Shown here: piece by piece, positions 1 through 7,203 of the stretch
Layout of the letters: each line of letters opens with the position of its first letter
How positions within the stretch are numbered: the first letter of the stretch is position 1
Assembly: GCA_041168905.1 (NCBI GenBank)
Contig: JBEEJZ010000196.1
Span: 1 to 11,916, forward strand
Direction of reading: 5' to 3'
From: JBEEJZ01 sp041168905
Lineage (GTDB): Bacteria > Pseudomonadota > Gammaproteobacteria > Burkholderiales > Burkholderiaceae_C
Length of the DNA stretch: 11,916 nucleotides
Program-made: the position numbers and the translations under genes
The notes under the pieces: model-generated
Databases searched by the model: none
What the model saw: only the letters and a program-made list of their open reading frames with translations
What the model was told of the DNA's origin: nothing

Positions 1-507
1 GAAGGCCATGACGATGGCGCTCAGTATCAGAAAGGGCACGGCCGGTGTTTCGTAGGTCGGATCGATGAACTGAACAAAGAACGACAACAAAAACAAAATG
101 GCTTTGGGGTTGAGCAGGCTGATGACCAGCGCCCGCTTGAACGGGTGGGCCAAATGCACGGCACTTTCAGCCACCGGTGCCGACGCGCTCACAGCCGGGG
201 TGCGCCATGACACCCAGGCAGAGCGAATCAAGTTCAGCCCCAACCAGGTCAGGTAGCCCGCACCCACGTACTTCACCACCATGAACAAGGCCGGGTAGGC
301 TTGCAACAGGCTGGCCGCCCCCAGAGCGGTGAGCATGAGCAACACGGTATCGCCCACGAACACGCCCATGGCACCTTGGTAACCCGCCTTGACGCCACGC
401 GCCGTGGCCACCGACAGCACAAACAACGAGTTGGGGCCGGGCAACAAAATGATGCCTAGTGCGCCCAGCGCGTAGGTCCAGATGTCGGTGACGCCGTAAA
501 AACTCAT
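1..507 (-). CDS. leuE: LeuE-type amino-acid exporter of the LysE/RhtB family (3' end outside the window)
   Basis: This is an inner-membrane exporter of the LysE/RhtB superfamily, which expels amino acids in exchange for protons. The 169 residues visible begin MSFYGVTDIWTYALGALG and run off the window edge; E. coli LeuE has about 212 residues, so roughly 45 are missing. What is seen: the family signature LPGPN at residues 22-26, hydrophobic segments near 10-30, 42-65, 70-97 and 125-147, the GVFVGD stretch near 48-53, and NPKAIFF at 133-139 followed by SFFVQFID. These match my recollection of E. coli LeuE better than RhtB or ArgO, but the substrate (leucine or another neutral amino acid) is inferred. 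The ATG at 507-505 overlaps the carA stop codon as ATGA, so it is probably translationally coupled to carA and shares its mRNA. Confidence 0.85.
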   Translation of the reverse strand, partial: MSFYGVTDIWTYALGALGIILLPGPNSLFVLSVATARGVKAGYQGAMGVFVGDTVLLMLTALGAASLLQAYPALFMVVKYVGAGYLTWLGLNLIRSAWVSWRTPAVSASAPVAESAVHLAHPFKRALVISLLNPKAILFLLSFFVQFIDPTYETPAVPFLILSAIVMAF

Positions 508-1691
508 GCCCGGGCTTCCATCAAGCCGATGAAGCGGTCAAACAGGTACGCAATGTCATGCGGACCGGGCGAGGCTTCAGGGTGTCCCTGGAAGCAGAAG
601 GCAGGCCTGTCGGTTCGGGCCAGGCCTTGCAAGGTGCCATCAAACAAGCTGACGTGGGTGGCGCGCAGGTTGGCGGGCAAGGTCTTCTCGTCCACCGCAA
701 AACCATGGTTTTGACTCGTGATGCTCACACGCCCGGTATCGAGATCCTTCACCGGGTGGTTTGCACCATGGTGACCAAATTTCATCTTGAACGTCTTGGC
801 GCCAGATGCCAAAGCCATGATCTGATGACCCAGACAAATCCCAAAGGTGGGTATTCCCGCCTCAATCAATTCGGAGGCGGCCGCAATGGCGTAATCGCAA
901 GGCTGGGGATCCCCTGGACCATTGGATAAAAAGACACCGTCTGGCTGATGAGCAAGGACCTCAGCCGCCGTGGTTTGGGCCGGCACCACCGTCACCTTGC
1001 AGCCGCGTTCGGCCAACATGCGCAAGATGTTGTACTTCACACCAAAGTCAAACGCCACGACATGAAACTTTGGCTGGACCTGAACGCCATAGCCTGGGCC
1101 AGGCTCCTGACCTTCTCGGGACAAAGACCACTCGGTCTGTACCCATTCGTAGGCAGCCTGAGTGCTCACCACCTTGGCCAGGTCCTGCCCGGCCATGTTC
1201 GGCGCGGCCTGGGCTGCGGCAACTGCTTTGGCAATCAGCTCGGGAGTAAACGTCTCACCCACAGACAAGGCAACAATAGCTCCGTTTTGCGCCCCCTTCG
1301 TGCGAAGATGTCGTGTCAACTGACGGGTGTCTATGTCCGAAATGGCCACCGTGTTTTCTCGAACGAGATAGTCGTTCAATGACAGGTCCATGCGGAAATT
1401 GGAAGCCAACAAAGGCAAGTCCTTGATGATCAAGCCTGCTGCGTGAACGCGAGCGGCCTCGACATCTTGCAGGTTGACACCATAGTTGCCAATATGTGGA
1501 TAAGTCAGCGTGACAATTTGTCGGCAGTAGCTGGGGTCGGTCAGGATTTCCTGATAACCGGTGATCGCGGTGTTAAACACCACCTCGCCGACGGTAGTCC
1601 CAGCGGCGCCGATTGAGTGTCCGTGAAAAATTGTGCCGTCTGCGAGCGCCAGAAGTGCGGGCGGGGCGTTTCCCTTGAGAGACAAAAGCAC
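504..1691 (-). CDS. carA: Carbamoyl-phosphate synthetase small (glutaminase) subunit CarA
   Basis: CarA hydrolyses glutamine and passes ammonia to CarB, which makes carbamoyl phosphate for pyrimidine and arginine synthesis in the cytoplasm. The N-terminal half is the CPSase small-chain domain, with motifs such as GEVVFNTAITGYQEILTDPS, YPHIGNYG and DTRQLTRHLR. The C-terminal half is a class I glutamine amidotransferase with SNGPGDP, FGICLGHQ (nucleophile C286) and GHPEASPG (H370 and E372), so the triad is intact. I chose the GTG at 1691-1689 (395 residues, VLLSLKGNAPPALLALADG), because a GGAG sits six bases upstream (1698-1701) and family members start there. The frame stays open to a TTG at 1733 (409 residues), which has no clear ribosome binding site. 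A TATAAT promoter lies about 127 nt upstream. The stop codon overlaps leuE, and carB is not adjacent. Confidence 0.96.
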   Translation of the reverse strand: MLLSLKGNAPPALLALADGTIFHGHSIGAAGTTVGEVVFNTAITGYQEILTDPSYCRQIVTLTYPHIGNYGVNLQDVEAARVHAAGLIIKDLPLLASNFRMDLSLNDYLVRENTVAISDIDTRQLTRHLRTKGAQNGAIVALSVGETFTPELIAKAVAAAQAAPNMAGQDLAKVVSTQAAYEWVQTEWSLSREGQEPGPGYGVQVQPKFHVVAFDFGVKYNILRMLAERGCKVTVVPAQTTAAEVLAHQPDGVFLSNGPGDPQPCDYAIAAASELIEAGIPTFGICLGHQIMALASGAKTFKMKFGHHGANHPVKDLDTGRVSITSQNHGFAVDEKTLPANLRATHVSLFDGTLQGLARTDRPAFCFQGHPEASPGPHDIAYLFDRFIGLMEARA

Positions 1692-1879
1692 GGGGTTCTC
1701 CGAATAGTTAGCGGTTGACCCGGGCACGCACAAGAAACGTCCGCACCGACGGATCGGATCTGCTGACTTTCGGAGGGGGTTTGCTTGAGATGCGCCTGGG
1801 GCTGTGGTTACAGCTCGGGGGGCGATTATAGCCGAGGGGTGCCCGATACCCCGCGCCTGCGCCGCTCAGCGCCTGGCAC
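1692..1879 (-). promoter_or_regulatory. carA upstream region: sigma-70-like -10 box, inverted repeat and leader
   Basis: This 188-base gap between the RNA methyltransferase stop codon and carA holds no convincing gene. On the minus strand a perfect TATAAT lies at 1830-1825, placing a transcript start near 1819 and a leader of about 127 nt. No good -35 hexamer is found at 16 to 18 bases (the sequence there is G-rich), so the promoter may need an activator or be weak. An inverted repeat, GGGGT (1836-1840) and ACCCC (1848-1852), lies where the spacer and -35 box would be and could be an operator. Near the start of the predicted leader, 1801-1814 forms a five-base-pair stem with an AACC loop (GCUGU/ACAGC in the RNA). 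The carA ribosome binding site GGAG is at 1698-1701. The transcript start and any regulation are inferred. Confidence 0.5.
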
Positions 1880-2656
1880 TTAAACCGTTGCGATGGAACT
1901 GGCGTGCAAACATATGGCTGCTGCCGCCGCAACATTCAAAGACTCTTCTCCGCCGGGCTGACCTATGCGCACCGACAACCGCGCCCGCGACATGAGCGCT
2001 GCGCTGACTCCCTGGCCCTCATGTCCCATTGCCCAGGCACAAGGCGTGGGCAGGCGTTGATGCTGAAGTAATTGCCCCTGGTGGGAGCTGGTCACAACCA
2101 AAGGTAACGCCAGCGCATCAAGATCAGCTTCCTCCAGCCCTTCCACCAATTGCAGGCCAAAATGGGCACCCATGCCCGCTCGCAGCACCTTGGGTGACCA
2201 CAGGGCCGCTGTGCCCTTGATGGCCAATACCTGCTTGAAACCGAAAGCTCCTGCACTACGCAAAATAGAGCCCACGTTGCCTGCATCCTGTACACGATCA
2301 AGAATGACCGTCGCCACATCGGGCACCAGTGTGGGATGGGTCGGCAAGTTCATGACAAAGCCCATGCCCGCAGGGGATTCGAGCCCGCTGACATCCGAAA
2401 AAAGGGCGTCGGGCAACACCACGGTCTTGCCGGCAGAGCTCCACCAGGCGACTGGAGCCGTTGGCCAGTACGAAGCGGAGAATACGGCCACAGCCGGCGT
2501 CCAGCCGCGCGCCAGAGCAGCCCGGCACAGGTGATCGCCCTCCAGCCACACACGCCCATATTTACGATAAGCAACAGACTCTCTGGCAAGGCGACTCAGC
2601 TCCTTGACCAAAGGGTTGTCACGGGAGCTGATGTGGACGCCTTCCTGAGCGCTCAT
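1880..2656 (-). CDS. TrmH/SpoU-family RNA 2'-O-ribose methyltransferase
   Basis: This is a 258-residue SPOUT-class methyltransferase that would methylate a ribose 2'-OH in rRNA or tRNA with S-adenosylmethionine. The N-terminal part (about 1-100) resembles the substrate-binding domain of SpoU proteins (HISSRDNPLVKELSRLA). The C-terminal catalytic domain carries all three SpoU motifs: DRVQDAGNVGSILRSAGAFG at 120-139 (N127 and R133), GHEGQGVS at 211-218 (E213), and GGEESLNVAAAAAICLH at 235-251 (S239 and N241). The trefoil-knot fold is therefore probably intact. The target nucleotide cannot be read from sequence, so I give no gene symbol. I chose the ATG at 2656, which overlaps the rnhB stop as ATGA with a G-rich stretch upstream; the frame extends seven codons further upstream. 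It is the last gene of the envelope operon, before the carA promoter. Confidence 0.92.
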   Translation of the reverse strand: MSAQEGVHISSRDNPLVKELSRLARESVAYRKYGRVWLEGDHLCRAALARGWTPAVAVFSASYWPTAPVAWWSSAGKTVVLPDALFSDVSGLESPAGMGFVMNLPTHPTLVPDVATVILDRVQDAGNVGSILRSAGAFGFKQVLAIKGTAALWSPKVLRAGMGAHFGLQLVEGLEEADLDALALPLVVTSSHQGQLLQHQRLPTPCAWAMGHEGQGVSAALMSRARLSVRIGQPGGEESLNVAAAAAICLHASSIATV

Positions 2657-3285
2657 GACGATTCCCCCACCTGGCAACGGCGCACCGGTGCAAAGCTCAT
2701 GCGGTGCTCAGGGCAAGGTCCATGTGCCCGCAAGGCTTCGAGGTGCTGCGCGGTGCCATATCCCTTGTGCCTGGCAAACCCATAGTGCGGATATCGACCG
2801 TCCAATTCGACGCACCACCGGTCGCGATGTACTTTGGCGACGATAGAGGCGGCTGAAATGGCCGCAACGGTTGCATCCCCCCCCACGATGGCTTCCGCTC
2901 GGACGTCCAGCACAGGCAATCTATTGCCATCCACCAACACCAGTTTGGGCGGTAATCGCAGGCCCATCACAGCTCTGCGCATGGCCAGCAGGGTGGCCTG
3001 AAGAATATTCATCTCGTCGATTTCTCGCACCGAGGCCTCCCCGACAGAACAGCACAGGGCATTGCCTTGAATCAGGTCATAAAGACGCTCCCGCTGCAGA
3101 TGCGTCAGTTTTTTGGAATCGGCCAAGCCCTTGATCGGTTTGAGTTCATCAAGAATCACCGCCGCGGCCACGACCGGACCCGCCAAAGGACCACGCCCGG
3201 CTTCATCAACGCCGGCAAGCAGGGTCTTCGGTATGTCCCAGGCCAGTGAAGTTTGCTTAGTTTTGTAGGAGGCGGAAGATCGCAT
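2653..3285 (-). CDS. rnhB: Ribonuclease HII
   Basis: RNase HII nicks RNA-DNA hybrids, chiefly 5' of single ribonucleotides misincorporated into DNA, and starts ribonucleotide excision repair. With the ATG at 3285 the protein has 210 residues, normal for the family. All four acidic catalytic residues are present: D27 and E28 in GVDEAGRGPLAGPV, D119 in LVDGNRLP, and D155 in AASIVAKVHRDR. The C-terminal YGFARHKGYGTAQHLEALRAHGP and HRMSFAPVR are also typical. The start is uncertain: ATG 3285 lies inside the 3' end of lpxB (29-base overlap in another frame) without a clear ribosome binding site, and a GTG at 3321 would add 12 residues. Position after lpxB is the common arrangement in proteobacteria. 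The stop codon overlaps the next gene as ATGA. Confidence 0.95.
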   Translation of the reverse strand: MRSSASYKTKQTSLAWDIPKTLLAGVDEAGRGPLAGPVVAAAVILDELKPIKGLADSKKLTHLQRERLYDLIQGNALCCSVGEASVREIDEMNILQATLLAMRRAVMGLRLPPKLVLVDGNRLPVLDVRAEAIVGGDATVAAISAASIVAKVHRDRWCVELDGRYPHYGFARHKGYGTAQHLEALRAHGPCPEHRMSFAPVRRCQVGESS

Positions 3286-4414
3286 CGGCAGCCAGTTTGG
3301 ACGTGTCGCGCTGCAGTTCACGGTGCAGTGCAGTAAAGGTTTGGGTCAATCGCGTCATTCTCGCGGATTGGGCACTTGCCGCATCCATCCAGGCGAGGAC
3401 CTCGTTGGCCAACGCAGTCGGCGTTGCAGCCTCCTGCAAGAGCTCAGGCACGACAAATTCCCGGCAAAGTATGTTGGGCAATCCCACCCACGGCTGCAAT
3501 TTCTTGCGCTTCATGATGCGCCACGACAGCCAGTTCATGTTGTAGGCAATCACCATCGGGCGCTTGAACAAGGCCGCCTCCAGTGTTGCCGTGCCACTGG
3601 CAATCAGGGTGACGTCACAGGCAGCCAGTGCTGCATGCGATTCACCGGACACTATGTTCACATCATCCTGAACACCGGCTTGTCTGGCCATCTGCTCAAT
3701 GCGAGAACGCAACGCTGGCAGTGCCGGCAACACAAAATAAGTGTCAGGGCTCGCCTGTTTGATCAGCTTGACAGCATGCAGGAACCGGGGCGCGAGGTAC
3801 TCGATTTCGGAGGCACGGCTGCCCGGCAACACGGCCACCACGGGCGCATGCTCGGGCAGCCCCAGCCGCAAACGAGCGCTGTTTCGATCCGGCTCCATGG
3901 GAATCACGTTGGCCAATGGATGACCTACATAGGTCGCAGCGATGCCCTGTTGCACCAGCAGCTCAGGCTCAAAAGGAAAAATGCACAAAACGTGATCCAC
4001 GCTGCGCCGGATCTTTTGAACTCGCTCAGGCCGCCATGCCCATATAGACGGAGCAACAAAATGAACGGTCGGTATGCCGCTTTGCTTGAGCGACGCCTCC
4101 AGGTCCAGATTGAAGTCTGGTGCATCAACACCGATAAAAACATCCGGTTTATCGTTGAGTAGCTTGCATTTCAGCTGTTCGCGGATACCCACAATTTCCC
4201 GGTAATGACGCAACACCTCCACATAACCGCGCACCGCCAGCTTGTCACTGGGCCACCACGCTTGCATCCCCCGCTGGGCCATCTGTGGGCCACCAATGCC
4301 CACAGTGTGTAGGCCCGGCCACCTGGCAACCAAGCCATCGAGCAATAAACCGGCGAGCAGGTCACCCGAGGCCTCGCCGGCCACCAGGGCCGCCGTCAAG
4401 GGGGCCTTCGCCAT
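3257..4414 (-). CDS. lpxB: Lipid-A-disaccharide synthase LpxB
   Basis: LpxB is a GT19 glycosyltransferase at the inner face of the inner membrane. It joins UDP-2,3-diacylglucosamine to lipid X, giving the beta-1',6-linked disaccharide of lipid A. At 385 residues it is full length. Family motifs in order: GEASGDLLAG (13-22), GVDAPDFN (95-102; D97 likely corresponds to the Asp reported as essential in E. coli), PSIWAWRPERV, FPFEPELL, YVGHPLAN, LPGSRASEIE, SGTATLEAALFKRPMVIAYNMN near the UDP-sugar site, and VGLPNILC. The ATG is five bases after the lpxA stop codon, so the two are probably translationally coupled. The 3' end overlaps the start of rnhB. Confidence 0.97.
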   Translation of the reverse strand: MAKAPLTAALVAGEASGDLLAGLLLDGLVARWPGLHTVGIGGPQMAQRGMQAWWPSDKLAVRGYVEVLRHYREIVGIREQLKCKLLNDKPDVFIGVDAPDFNLDLEASLKQSGIPTVHFVAPSIWAWRPERVQKIRRSVDHVLCIFPFEPELLVQQGIAATYVGHPLANVIPMEPDRNSARLRLGLPEHAPVVAVLPGSRASEIEYLAPRFLHAVKLIKQASPDTYFVLPALPALRSRIEQMARQAGVQDDVNIVSGESHAALAACDVTLIASGTATLEAALFKRPMVIAYNMNWLSWRIMKRKKLQPWVGLPNILCREFVVPELLQEAATPTALANEVLAWMDAASAQSARMTRLTQTFTALHRELQRDTSKLAADAIFRLLQN

Positions 4415-4419
4415 GGATT

Positions 4420-5214
4420 TCAGCGAACGATCCCGCGTTGCGGCGAGGATCTGGCAAGAAAGCCCAGCATCATGTCGACATCAATCTGAGCTTCCGGAAT
4501 CTGGCGGGAAAGTTCCGCAATGCGCCCACGGGCCAGGTCCAGGGTCAGATCGTCACGATAAAGCGCCTTGTGCATGGCCTTGATGACCGAAATTCTGGCA
4601 GGCGAGAAGCCGCGCCGGCGAAGGCCTTCAAAGTTCATCGACCTTGCCGATGCCGGCTGGCCCTGGCACATCACAAAGGGCGGCAGGTCGGCAAACAACA
4701 GCGTGCACATCGCCGTCATGCTGTGATCCCCTATGCGGACAAACTGGTGAACCACTGTGAAGCCGCCCAGGATGGCCCAATCGCCCACATGGACGTGACC
4801 AGCCAATTGCGAATTGTTGGCAAAAATGGTGTGGTTACCCACCACACAGTCATGCGCCAGGTGTACGTAGGCCATCAGCCAGTTGTCATTGCCGACCCGA
4901 GTCACGCCGGTATCGCCCGGAGACCCGATATTGAAGGTGCAAAACTCCCGGATGGTGTTGCGATCCCCGATCACCAGCTCGCAAGGCTCACCAGCATACT
5001 TTTTGTCCTGGGGAATTGCCCCCAGAGACGTGAACTGGAATATTCGGTTGTCCTGGCCGATGGTGGTATGCCCTTCGATCACGCTGTGGGGGCCTATGGT
5101 GGTCCCCGCCCCCACCTTCACATGCGGACCAATCAAGGTGTAGGGGCCCACGGAGACAGAGCTGTCCAGCTCGGCCTTGGGATCCACTATTGCTGTGGGA
5201 TGAATCAGAGTCAC
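4420..5214 (-). CDS. lpxA: UDP-N-acetylglucosamine acyltransferase LpxA
   Basis: LpxA makes the first transfer of lipid A synthesis, moving a 3-hydroxyacyl chain from acyl-ACP to the 3-OH of UDP-GlcNAc in the cytoplasm. The 264 residues consist mostly of a left-handed beta-helix of hexapeptide repeats (about 1-180; for example IGPHVKVGAGTTIGPHSVIEG), followed by a C-terminal helical domain beginning around RSMNFEGLRRRGFS. The catalytic histidine is H121 in HLAHDCVVGN, aligning with H125 of E. coli. Aligned by eye, M169 (in IGDHSMTAMC) falls where P. aeruginosa has Met and E. coli has Gly173, the residue setting acyl length, so C10 substrates are predicted. The start is a GTG at 5214-5212, nine bases after the fabZ stop codon, with an AGG overlapping that stop eight bases upstream. 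Confidence 0.97.
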   Translation of the reverse strand: MTLIHPTAIVDPKAELDSSVSVGPYTLIGPHVKVGAGTTIGPHSVIEGHTTIGQDNRIFQFTSLGAIPQDKKYAGEPCELVIGDRNTIREFCTFNIGSPGDTGVTRVGNDNWLMAYVHLAHDCVVGNHTIFANNSQLAGHVHVGDWAILGGFTVVHQFVRIGDHSMTAMCTLLFADLPPFVMCQGQPASARSMNFEGLRRRGFSPARISVIKAMHKALYRDDLTLDLARGRIAELSRQIPEAQIDVDMMLGFLARSSPQRGIVR

Positions 5215-5223
5215 CGCGAAGAC

Positions 5224-5664
5224 CTACTTGATGGCCCGCACAGCGCAGGTCAGCTCAGCCTCGACAGCCAGCTCCTGGTCGACAAGAGCCCGCGCTTTGA
5301 ACTTGAAGATACCGGCCTTCATGCGCAGCAGCTCGACTTCGAGGATCAGTTGATCACCAGGCTCGACGGGCTTCTTGAAGCGGGCTCCATCGATGCCAGC
5401 GAAGTAGTAAACGGATTGGTCATCCGGCGTTGTACCCATGGCATCAAACGCCAACAAGGCGGCCGCCTGAGCCAATGCTTCGAGCATGAGCACACCCGGC
5501 ATCACAGGGCGATGCGGAAAGTGCCCCTCGAAGAACGGCTCATTCATCGTCACGTTTTTGAGAGCCTTGATGGTTTTTCCCTTATCAATCTCCAACACCC
5601 GATCCACCAACAAAAAGGGATAGCGGTGCGGCAACTGCTTGAGAATCTGGTGGATATCCATCAT
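5224..5664 (-). CDS. fabZ: (3R)-hydroxyacyl-ACP dehydratase FabZ
   Basis: FabZ dehydrates 3-hydroxyacyl-ACP to trans-2-enoyl-ACP in type II fatty-acid elongation. It competes for the same 3-hydroxyacyl-ACP used by LpxA and LpxD, which explains its place between them. The 146-residue hotdog-fold protein has LPHRYPFLLVDRV (11-23) and the active-site segment NEPFFEGHFPHRPVMPG with catalytic H48, then LMLEALAQ with E62 on the partner helix. The gene opens with two ATG codons in a row (ATGATG). The first overlaps the lpxD stop codon as ATGA, which suggests coupled translation; starting at the second would remove one residue. The size and residues fit FabZ rather than FabA. Confidence 0.97.
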   Translation of the reverse strand: MMDIHQILKQLPHRYPFLLVDRVLEIDKGKTIKALKNVTMNEPFFEGHFPHRPVMPGVLMLEALAQAAALLAFDAMGTTPDDQSVYYFAGIDGARFKKPVEPGDQLILEVELLRMKAGIFKFKARALVDQELAVEAELTCAVRAIK

Positions 5665-6647
5665 GTCGATTTGTCCTGTAAGAGGTTTTTTTCTAAAGTT
5701 CGAATCCGGTCCCGAAGACCGTGCAGCTGCCGCAGCGTCGCCGCATTTTTTTCCCAGTTGGCATTTTCATCGATGGGGAACACGCCGCTGTAGAGACCGG
5801 GCTTAGACAGTGAGCGCATCACCACGGATGCAGCCGAGATATGTACCCCATCTGCCAAGGCAAGGTGGCCCAGCACGACAGCCCCTCCGCCTACGGTGCA
5901 GTTGGCACCTATTCGGGCACTTCCCGCGACGCCGACACAGCCAGCCATCGCAGTGTGTTGACCTATGTACGCGTTGTGACCTATCTGAATCAAGTTATCC
6001 AACTTGACCCCATCTTCAATTACCGTATCCTGCAGCGCACCGCGGTCGATGCAAGTATTGGCACCAATTTCCACATCGTTGCCAATGCGAACCGCACCCA
6101 GCTGCTCGATCTTGACCCAGCCATCGGGGCTGGGGGCAAAACCAAAACCATCCGCACCAATCACGACCCCCGGGTGCAGGATGCAGCGCTCACCGATACG
6201 GCAGTTTTCTCCGACGGACACCCGCGAGGTCAACACAGTACCAGCACCGATCATCGCTCCACGCTCAATCACACACAGCGGGCCGATGCGGGCATCAGCA
6301 TGAACAAAGGCCTCAACATCGACAACTGCCGAAGGGTGTATCGCGGGTGCAGCGGACTTGGGTAAGCGCTTCTTCCACCACTGGGTAAGACGAGCAAAAT
6401 ACAGATAGGGCTGGTCGGTAACTATGCAGCTGCCGCGGGTTTGGGCAAGATCTACCATGGATGGGCCCACGATCACACAGGCCGCGGAAGAACTTAGCAG
6501 CTGAGACTGATATTTGGGGTGACTCAGAAAACTCAGGTCGTGCGGACCAGCAGATTCCAGAGATGCCAAACCAGTGATCGTCAGCTGTCCATCCCCCAGC
6601 AACTGCCCGCCCAAATCATGAACGATGGATGCGAGTGTGGTGACCAT
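5661..6647 (-). CDS. lpxD: UDP-3-O-acylglucosamine N-acyltransferase LpxD
   Basis: LpxD transfers the second 3-hydroxyacyl chain, to the 2-amino group of UDP-3-O-acyl-glucosamine, the third step of lipid A synthesis. The 328 residues show an N-terminal uridine-binding domain (about 1-100; GDGQLTITGLASLESA and LSFLSHPKY), a left-handed beta-helix of hexapeptide repeats (about 103-270), and a C-terminal helix ending LRDRIRTLEKNLLQDKST. The catalytic histidine is H224 in LIQIGHNAYIG, aligning with H239 of E. coli. The signature IGADGFGFAP (163-172) is present. The gene begins 46 bases after the skp stop codon, the widest gap inside the operon, and no strong ribosome binding site is visible. It overlaps fabZ as ATGA. 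Confidence 0.97.
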   Translation of the reverse strand: MVTTLASIVHDLGGQLLGDGQLTITGLASLESAGPHDLSFLSHPKYQSQLLSSSAACVIVGPSMVDLAQTRGSCIVTDQPYLYFARLTQWWKKRLPKSAAPAIHPSAVVDVEAFVHADARIGPLCVIERGAMIGAGTVLTSRVSVGENCRIGERCILHPGVVIGADGFGFAPSPDGWVKIEQLGAVRIGNDVEIGANTCIDRGALQDTVIEDGVKLDNLIQIGHNAYIGQHTAMAGCVGVAGSARIGANCTVGGGAVVLGHLALADGVHISAASVVMRSLSKPGLYSGVFPIDENANWEKNAATLRQLHGLRDRIRTLEKNLLQDKST

Positions 6648-6693
6648 GGTGAAAGTGCAGCGCCACAGATTGACGCTGCTAGATCACGCCAAT

Positions 6694-7203
6694 TTACTTG
6701 GCACCCGAGTTGAGCACCTTGAGCACTTTGTCAGTGATGTCGTGCTTGGGATTGATGTAGACCGCATCTTGCAAGATCAGGTCAAATTTTTCTGCTTCAG
6801 CCACCTGTTTAACCACACGATTGGCCCGCTCCAGCACTTGCTGCAGCTCTTCACTCTTACGTGCGTTCAGATCCTCCTGGAACTCGCGACGGCGACGCTG
6901 AAACTCACGATCTTGGTCTACCAGCTGCTTTTGACGGGATGCACGCTGGGCCTCTGACAAGGTTGGCGCTTCACGCTCCAGCTTGTCCGCCGCAGTTTTA
7001 ATGGCTGCTCCCTGGTCAACCAAGTCCTTCTCTCGCTTGGAGAACTCCTGCTCAAGTTTGGTTTGAGCCACCTTTGCTGAGCTGGCCTCTTTGAAGATAC
7101 GGTCGGTATTGACAAAACCGACCCGGAACTCTTGACCATATGATGAAAATGCCAGCAGCACAGTCATCAGCCCCAAGGAGCATTGCCGAATAAATGACTT
7201 CAT
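6694..7203 (-). CDS. skp: OmpH/Skp family periplasmic chaperone
   Basis: Skp (OmpH, HlpA) is a trimeric periplasmic chaperone that holds unfolded outer-membrane proteins on their way to the BAM complex. The 169-residue precursor has a signal peptide (MKSFIRQCSLGLMTVLLAFSS, then YGQEF), with cleavage probably after the Gly of SYG near residue 23. The start of the mature part, FRVGFVNTDRIFKEA, forms the first strand of the trimer body. About 40-135 is strongly charged and helical (repeats of Lys, Arg, Glu and Gln), forming the tentacle coiled coil. The C-terminal part, AEKFDLILQDAVYINPKHDITDKVLKVL, returns to the body. The ATG overlaps the bamA stop codon as TAATG, so translation is probably coupled. 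No good Shine-Dalgarno sequence is seen. The position after bamA supports the call. Confidence 0.94.
   Translation of the reverse strand: MKSFIRQCSLGLMTVLLAFSSYGQEFRVGFVNTDRIFKEASSAKVAQTKLEQEFSKREKDLVDQGAAIKTAADKLEREAPTLSEAQRASRQKQLVDQDREFQRRRREFQEDLNARKSEELQQVLERANRVVKQVAEAEKFDLILQDAVYINPKHDITDKVLKVLNSGAK

Noticed and set aside
1692..1733. TTG at 1733 as the carA start, giving 409 residues
   Set aside because: The extra 14 residues do not resemble CarA, and the GTG at 1691 has a well-placed GGAG.
1836..1852. GGGGT/ACCCC hairpin downstream of the RNA methyltransferase as a rho-independent terminator
   Set aside because: The stem is only five pairs with a seven-base loop and no T-run follows on the minus strand; it abuts a -10 box and is better read as a promoter element.
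4485..4516. A perfect GGAACTT (4516-4510, minus strand) followed by TCAGA (4489-4485), a second sigma-E-like pair ahead of lpxB
   Set aside because: The spacing is 20 bases rather than about 16, and the pair lies within lpxA coding sequence, so chance is more likely.
4285..5793. A long open frame of about 500 codons on the plus strand, opposite lpxB, lpxA, fabZ and lpxD
   Set aside because: It lies antisense to four well-recognised genes, resembles no protein family I know, and is explained by the codon bias of the genes on the other strand.
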